21,849 nucleotides of DNA, taken from a virus. The notes under the pieces are model-generated. The model was not told where the DNA came from. It searched no databases and worked only from the letters and a program-made list of their open reading frames with translations. This document shows positions 19,089 to 21,849 of this stretch, piece by piece; positions within the stretch are counted from its first letter, which is position 1; every line of letters starts with the position of its first letter. A program made the position numbers and the translations under genes. The stretch is taken from positions 1 to 21,849 of the IMG/VR virus record IMGVR_UViG_3300012920_000322; one strand, given 5' to 3'.

Positions 19089-19510
19089 GCTAGGTCTCCC
19101 TGAATATTTATACAGCTATAACCTTGAAACCCTGCACCAGAAACAGAACTGTTTGCATAAATACTAACAAATCTACAGTTGCTAGTGGTCATTCCTGCAG
19201 GAGTTGTTTCTGTATAGGCTGAAGAACGAACACCAATAACACGAACGTAACCATCACCTGCAGGGTTCTGAACCCCGTTAGTAAATGGATAAGGTGTTGC
19301 GTTCATACTTGCAGACCAAGCTAATGTAAAATCACCTGTTCCATTGTCTGTTGTGCTAGATACATTATTTGAATCTGTTGTGGCTGTTGTAGATGTGTTT
19401 GTATCTATGATTGCCCACGCTTTATTTGTACCTTCATAAATAACACTTGTGGCAACAGAGTTGTTACCGCTGGCATCCTTCAGGGTGTTTACTCTCAGTT
19501 CGCTTGCCAT
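19085..19510 (-). CDS. Fibre-module paralogue 3 (GDLA family)
   Basis: 141 residues, started at MASELRVNTLKDASG; a longer frame would need a start inside the next gene. It shares with the two genes upstream an N-terminal MxSxLxVxTL, KAWxxxD, a central SSTTDNGTGDFT and the terminal four residues GDLA. The body is beta-rich and Ser/Thr-rich, as in fibre proteins. Overlaps are TAATG on the upstream side and ATGA on the downstream side. It is likely a fibre or base-associated structural subunit. Confidence 0.75.
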   Translation of the reverse strand: MASELRVNTLKDASGNNSVATSVIYEGTNKAWAIIDTNTSTTATTDSNNVSSTTDNGTGDFTLAWSASMNATPYPFTNGVQNPAGDGYVRVIGVRSSAYTETTPAGMTTSNCRFVSIYANSSVSGAGFQGYSCINIQGDLA

Positions 19511-19917
19511 TATGCTAAGTCTCCTGCACCATGTCCTGTACATATTCTAGCGTCAGTTAAAGTGCCTGATGCGTTTCCAGCAATTATTCCATAAACGGAT
19601 GTTCCAACAGTGCCGCTATCTGCTAAATCTGGATATATCCTTGCCCCTGTACTACCTGTGCCGATTACAGGAGCATTATTTGCGCTAGAAAAAAAATTAG
19701 TATGCGTAACAGTATAGTTGCCTGTACCATTATCTGTAATGCTAGAATTGTTTAGACTGTCTCGCACTGAGATAGTGCCGCTACCGTCCATATTTATCCA
19801 CTGTTTTAGAACACCCTGCTGTAACTGCATAGTTGCAGAGCCACCCTCGCTGGTAATCGTAATGTTGCCAGCCGCTGTGTTACCTCTTAGGTCATCTACT
19901 TTAAGTATACTTGCCAT
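19510..19917 (-). CDS. Fibre-module paralogue 2 (GDLA family)
   Basis: 135 residues. MASILKVDDLRGNTAAGNIT at the start, a central NNSSITDNGTGNYTVTHTNFF and the end GHGAGDLA mark it as the middle of three tandem paralogues. Between these shared blocks the sequence differs strongly, as expected of surface-exposed domains under host pressure. Start and stop are both coupled by TAATG. Fibre or adhesin accessory role is inferred. Confidence 0.75.
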   Translation of the reverse strand: MASILKVDDLRGNTAAGNITITSEGGSATMQLQQGVLKQWINMDGSGTISVRDSLNNSSITDNGTGNYTVTHTNFFSSANNAPVIGTGSTGARIYPDLADSGTVGTSVYGIIAGNASGTLTDARICTGHGAGDLA

Positions 19918-20312
19918 TATGCGAGGTCTCCATGTGCTGCACTACAAATAACACTTTCATCTAATCGTGCTAGTACAGAACTACTGTCCAAAGAATAGGT
20001 ATTTATCCCGTAGCTACCTGCAACAATGCTATCACATTGAACAATTCTTGCGCCTACCGATGGTGCAGAGGGTTGCCTTGAACCGTTACTGGTCACACTG
20101 TACTTGTCATAGTTAAAATTATTAGTAAGGTTGTAAGTATAATCTCCAGTGCCACTATCCGTTAAAGAAGACCCATTAAAACTATTAATTAAAGGAGATG
20201 AGGCATCCCCTTCTACATAGCACCAAGCCTTAGAAGAACTCTGCTTAGTCAACCCAACAGGGCCAGTGCCAGCCTTGTCTGCAATAGTATCTACATTCAG
20301 TACACTGGTCAT
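19917..20312 (-). CDS. Fibre-module paralogue 1 (GDLA family)
   Basis: 131 residues from MTSVLNVDTIADKAGTG; four extra upstream residues in frame are unlikely to be used. Shared blocks: SSKAWCYVEGD, NGSSLTDSGTGDYTYNLTNNF, and the C-terminal AAHGDLA. It is the first of the tandem set after the larger MPYIGKSP fibre protein, overlapping it by 4 bases. Repeated duplication of this unit suggests a modular adhesion apparatus. Confidence 0.75.
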   Translation of the reverse strand: MTSVLNVDTIADKAGTGPVGLTKQSSSKAWCYVEGDASSPLINSFNGSSLTDSGTGDYTYNLTNNFNYDKYSVTSNGSRQPSAPSVGARIVQCDSIVAGSYGINTYSLDSSSVLARLDESVICSAAHGDLA

Positions 20313-20767
20313 ACGATGCTCCAATACCCGTTAACAGTCACGGTAGCAGACTGTGTGATTGGCCCTGCACTCACGCCATTCTCATCAGAGTCAATCGTAA
20401 TGTCTGCGCTGATGGTCTGACCATTCAAGCGAATGATGCTGTTGTTACCTTTGAATGGGTAGCGTGTATCTGATTCAGTCTTGGTGTACGAGTTGGCAAT
20501 ACTAAACGCATCGTAAACTACCATTTCAACTACGTCATTCAGGGATGCCCCTGTGACCAGTACAACGGTTGTGCCTGTTGTAGCAGTGTAGTCTGTACCC
20601 GGCTTGAGTAGCACACCATTCTGATACACGTCTAGGTACAAGCTATCTGCGTAGGTCAGTGTCTTACTGTCTGCGTCACTACCACTAAAGCTAGTCTGAC
20701 CAGCAGTTGCTTGATAGACAAAGCGGTTGCGAACACCGAACTCTGGGGATTTACCTATGTATGGCAT
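20309..20767 (-). CDS. Tail fibre protein (MPYIGKSP type)
   Basis: 152 residues. MPYIGKSPEFGVRNRFVYQA, TAGQTSFSGSD, YLDVYQNGVLLKPGTDYTAT and GASLNDVVEMVVYDAFS form a fibre domain very common in marine podo- and myophages. YTKTESDTRYPFKGN is the usual short coil that links to a trimer tip. It may be the proximal fibre or base-plate attachment piece to which the following modules add. Confidence 0.85.
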   Translation of the reverse strand: MPYIGKSPEFGVRNRFVYQATAGQTSFSGSDADSKTLTYADSLYLDVYQNGVLLKPGTDYTATTGTTVVLVTGASLNDVVEMVVYDAFSIANSYTKTESDTRYPFKGNNSIIRLNGQTISADITIDSDENGVSAGPITQSATVTVNGYWSIV

Positions 20768-20768
20768 A

Positions 20769-21047
20769 TTAATGTTCCTGTTCGTCTATCATATTTTTAT
20801 AAGCAGTTTTAATGTCATCAGTCCACACGGCAGATGCAATACCCCTAACCTCTGCACTTTCAGATGATGTATCGTAGTCTGACCAATTGTCACCTGACTT
20901 TACGCATGGGTTAATAACCCTACGGTGAAAAGTGCGACTAATTTCTGTATCGTCTTCACTAATAACTGTGACTGTACGAATTTGAATAGCTTTGTACGCA
21001 CCAGCTACTTCAATTTTGTCTTCTTTAGTTGCTTTAGTTAAGGCCAC
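20769..21047 (-). CDS. Small fibre-cluster protein, GTG start
   Basis: 92 residues. MALTKATKEDKIEVAGAYKA, RTVTVISEDDTEISRTFHRR, VINPCVKSGDNWSDYDTSSE. It starts with GTG, supported by AGGAG six bases upstream. The body (beta strands, then a C-terminal helix DIKTAYKNMIDEQ) matches small marine phage proteins found beside fibre genes. Its role is unknown; a chaperone or fibre linker is plausible. Confidence 0.72.
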   Translation of the reverse strand: MALTKATKEDKIEVAGAYKAIQIRTVTVISEDDTEISRTFHRRVINPCVKSGDNWSDYDTSSESAEVRGIASAVWTDDIKTAYKNMIDEQEH

Positions 21048-21056
21048 TTATTTCTC

Positions 21057-21524
21057 CTACGTATTATAAACAACAACACCTTCAAACCAATCGTTACTAG
21101 CATTAGCATTAACATTTACTGCACTACCATCGTTATAATATGCTCTTATAAAATTTTGGCTGTCTCCAATATACATTAGAGGACTACCTTGATTTAAATA
21201 AGTAGAAGCAGTTGAATATGTTACAAACATGCCTTTAGCTGAAGGAGTATTTGCTGATGCAAATGGCAATCCTTCCAACCTGAACTGACCAGCAGCACTT
21301 GTGCCTGTCCACTGCAAAGTTATATAGCAGCATACTTGATTACCAATTTTTGTGTAGTGACCATCTTGCCTAGCATAAGTAATGCTGGTAAACCCACTAG
21401 CGTTAATAGTTGGGGTAAACGTACCCTCTTCATAATCATCTAACGTATTGGCACTACCCGAACCACCAATTTTGATGTCGGTAACTTGACCAATTCCAGC
21501 ATTGATAACTTGAGTAAGTGCCAT
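21057..21524 (-). CDS. Tail fibre / adhesin protein
   Basis: 155 residues. After a short N-terminus (MALTQVINAGIGQVTDIKIG) comes LDDYEEGTFTPTINASGFTS and GHYTKIGNQVCCYITLQW, a domain very common in fibres and phage-encoded adhesins (LDDYEEGTWTP...YTKIGxxV). The C-terminal half is beta-rich, ending DWFEGVVVYNT. Ribosome site AAGGAAACG. It probably forms a surface-exposed tip. Confidence 0.82.
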   Translation of the reverse strand: MALTQVINAGIGQVTDIKIGGSGSANTLDDYEEGTFTPTINASGFTSITYARQDGHYTKIGNQVCCYITLQWTGTSAAGQFRLEGLPFASANTPSAKGMFVTYSTASTYLNQGSPLMYIGDSQNFIRAYYNDGSAVNVNANASNDWFEGVVVYNT

Positions 21525-21536
21525 ATTTACGTTTCC

Positions 21537-21849
21537 TTATGCGTAAGGGCTGTCACCCAACACAGATGTATCCCAAGCTGCCTTCAGCTTTGCGATTGTA
21601 TCTGCATTAGTAATTGCAGATGCTGCTGGGGCATCACGAAGAGCGTTCTTCTTTGTTACAGAAGCAGCTTGTGCATCTGTGTCACCAGCTTCAAGTGCCT
21701 TCATATACACTACGTCTTCTGCTTCAAGCAGAGGCGCACGAACTTCACGGATTTTGTCCTTGAAGATTACTTTGGCTGCGTCCATATCTTCTGATATGAC
21801 TTTGCCACTCAATGACCATGCACCACGAAAGTGACGGTCAGAAGGAACG
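21537..21849 (-). CDS. Tail-fibre assembly-like protein, 5' end outside window
   Basis: About 104 C-terminal codons are visible; the frame runs off the right edge. The stretch PSDRHFRGAWSLSGKVISED, then AAKVIFKDKIREVRAPLLEA and EDVVYMKALEAGD, followed by KKNALRDAPAA, matches the C-terminal domain (DRxFRxAWxL...IxxxxIRxxRxPLLExxDVxxMxALExG...QxLRD) of fibre-associated or tail assembly chaperone proteins. A TTG inside this stretch would give a shorter product, but the family motif starts before it, so a truncated gene is the better reading. Confidence 0.78.
   Translation of the reverse strand, partial: VPSDRHFRGAWSLSGKVISEDMDAAKVIFKDKIREVRAPLLEAEDVVYMKALEAGDTDAQAASVTKKNALRDAPAASAITNADTIAKLKAAWDTSVLGDSPYA

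Overview
This looks like part of a tailed double-stranded DNA phage with podovirus-type (T7-like) morphology. The evidence is a T7 gp8-type head-tail connector portal, a scaffold next to a Phage_capsid_2-type major capsid protein, and paired tail tubular proteins A and B. Several accessory families (DUF6321-like and DUF5872-like basic proteins, the MPYIGKSP-type fibre, the 3TM gene-transfer-release holin) are ones I know mostly from marine phages. A marine proteobacterial host is therefore likely, but it is an inference. No rRNA, tRNA, CRISPR array, integrase or transposase was seen.

Layout. (1) 1-8063, minus strand: structural block, read leftwards as TerS, zinc ribbon, TerL, poly-proline protein, portal, small exported protein, Bbp19-like protein, scaffold, a small acidic/basic protein, major capsid, probable decoration protein, hairpin terminator, PD-(D/E)XK-like protein, tail tubular A, and tail tubular B cut by the window edge. 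(2) 8064-8424: divergent control region with a leftward and a rightward sigma70-like promoter; a palindrome lies inside the spacer of the rightward one. (3) 8425-10817, plus: early operon of small proteins, a triple-hairpin intercistronic RNA, an XRE-type regulator and an HNH endonuclease, ending in a strong terminator inside a 32-bp imperfect inverted repeat. (4) 10980-11909, minus: Cro/CI-like regulator, CxxCxGxG zinc protein, a 37-residue protein and a PD-(D/E)XK endonuclease. (5) 11910-11970: a second divergent switch with an operator-like dyad and an apparently leaderless regulator transcript. (6) 11971-14705, plus: recombination/replication operon with RecB/lambda-exo-like nuclease, coiled-coil protein, single-strand annealing protein, SSB-like protein ending DDDIPF, two small proteins and a DnaA-C-terminal-like protein. 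(7) 14689-21849, minus: tail fibres at the right, then small membrane proteins, holin and T4-type lysozyme embedded among four very basic small proteins.

If the molecule is circular or circularly permuted, regions 7 and 1 join across the window ends (fibre genes enter from the right, tail tube leaves at the left), giving one leftward late module and an early/control block at 8064-14705. No DNA polymerase, helicase, primase or RNA polymerase gene is visible in the early block, so this phage probably uses host RNA polymerase and host replication machinery, adding its own annealing and exonuclease system. The genes are tightly packed: most neighbours overlap by 1, 4 or 8 bases (TAATG, TGATG, ATGA), and two pairs overlap by more than 50 bases.
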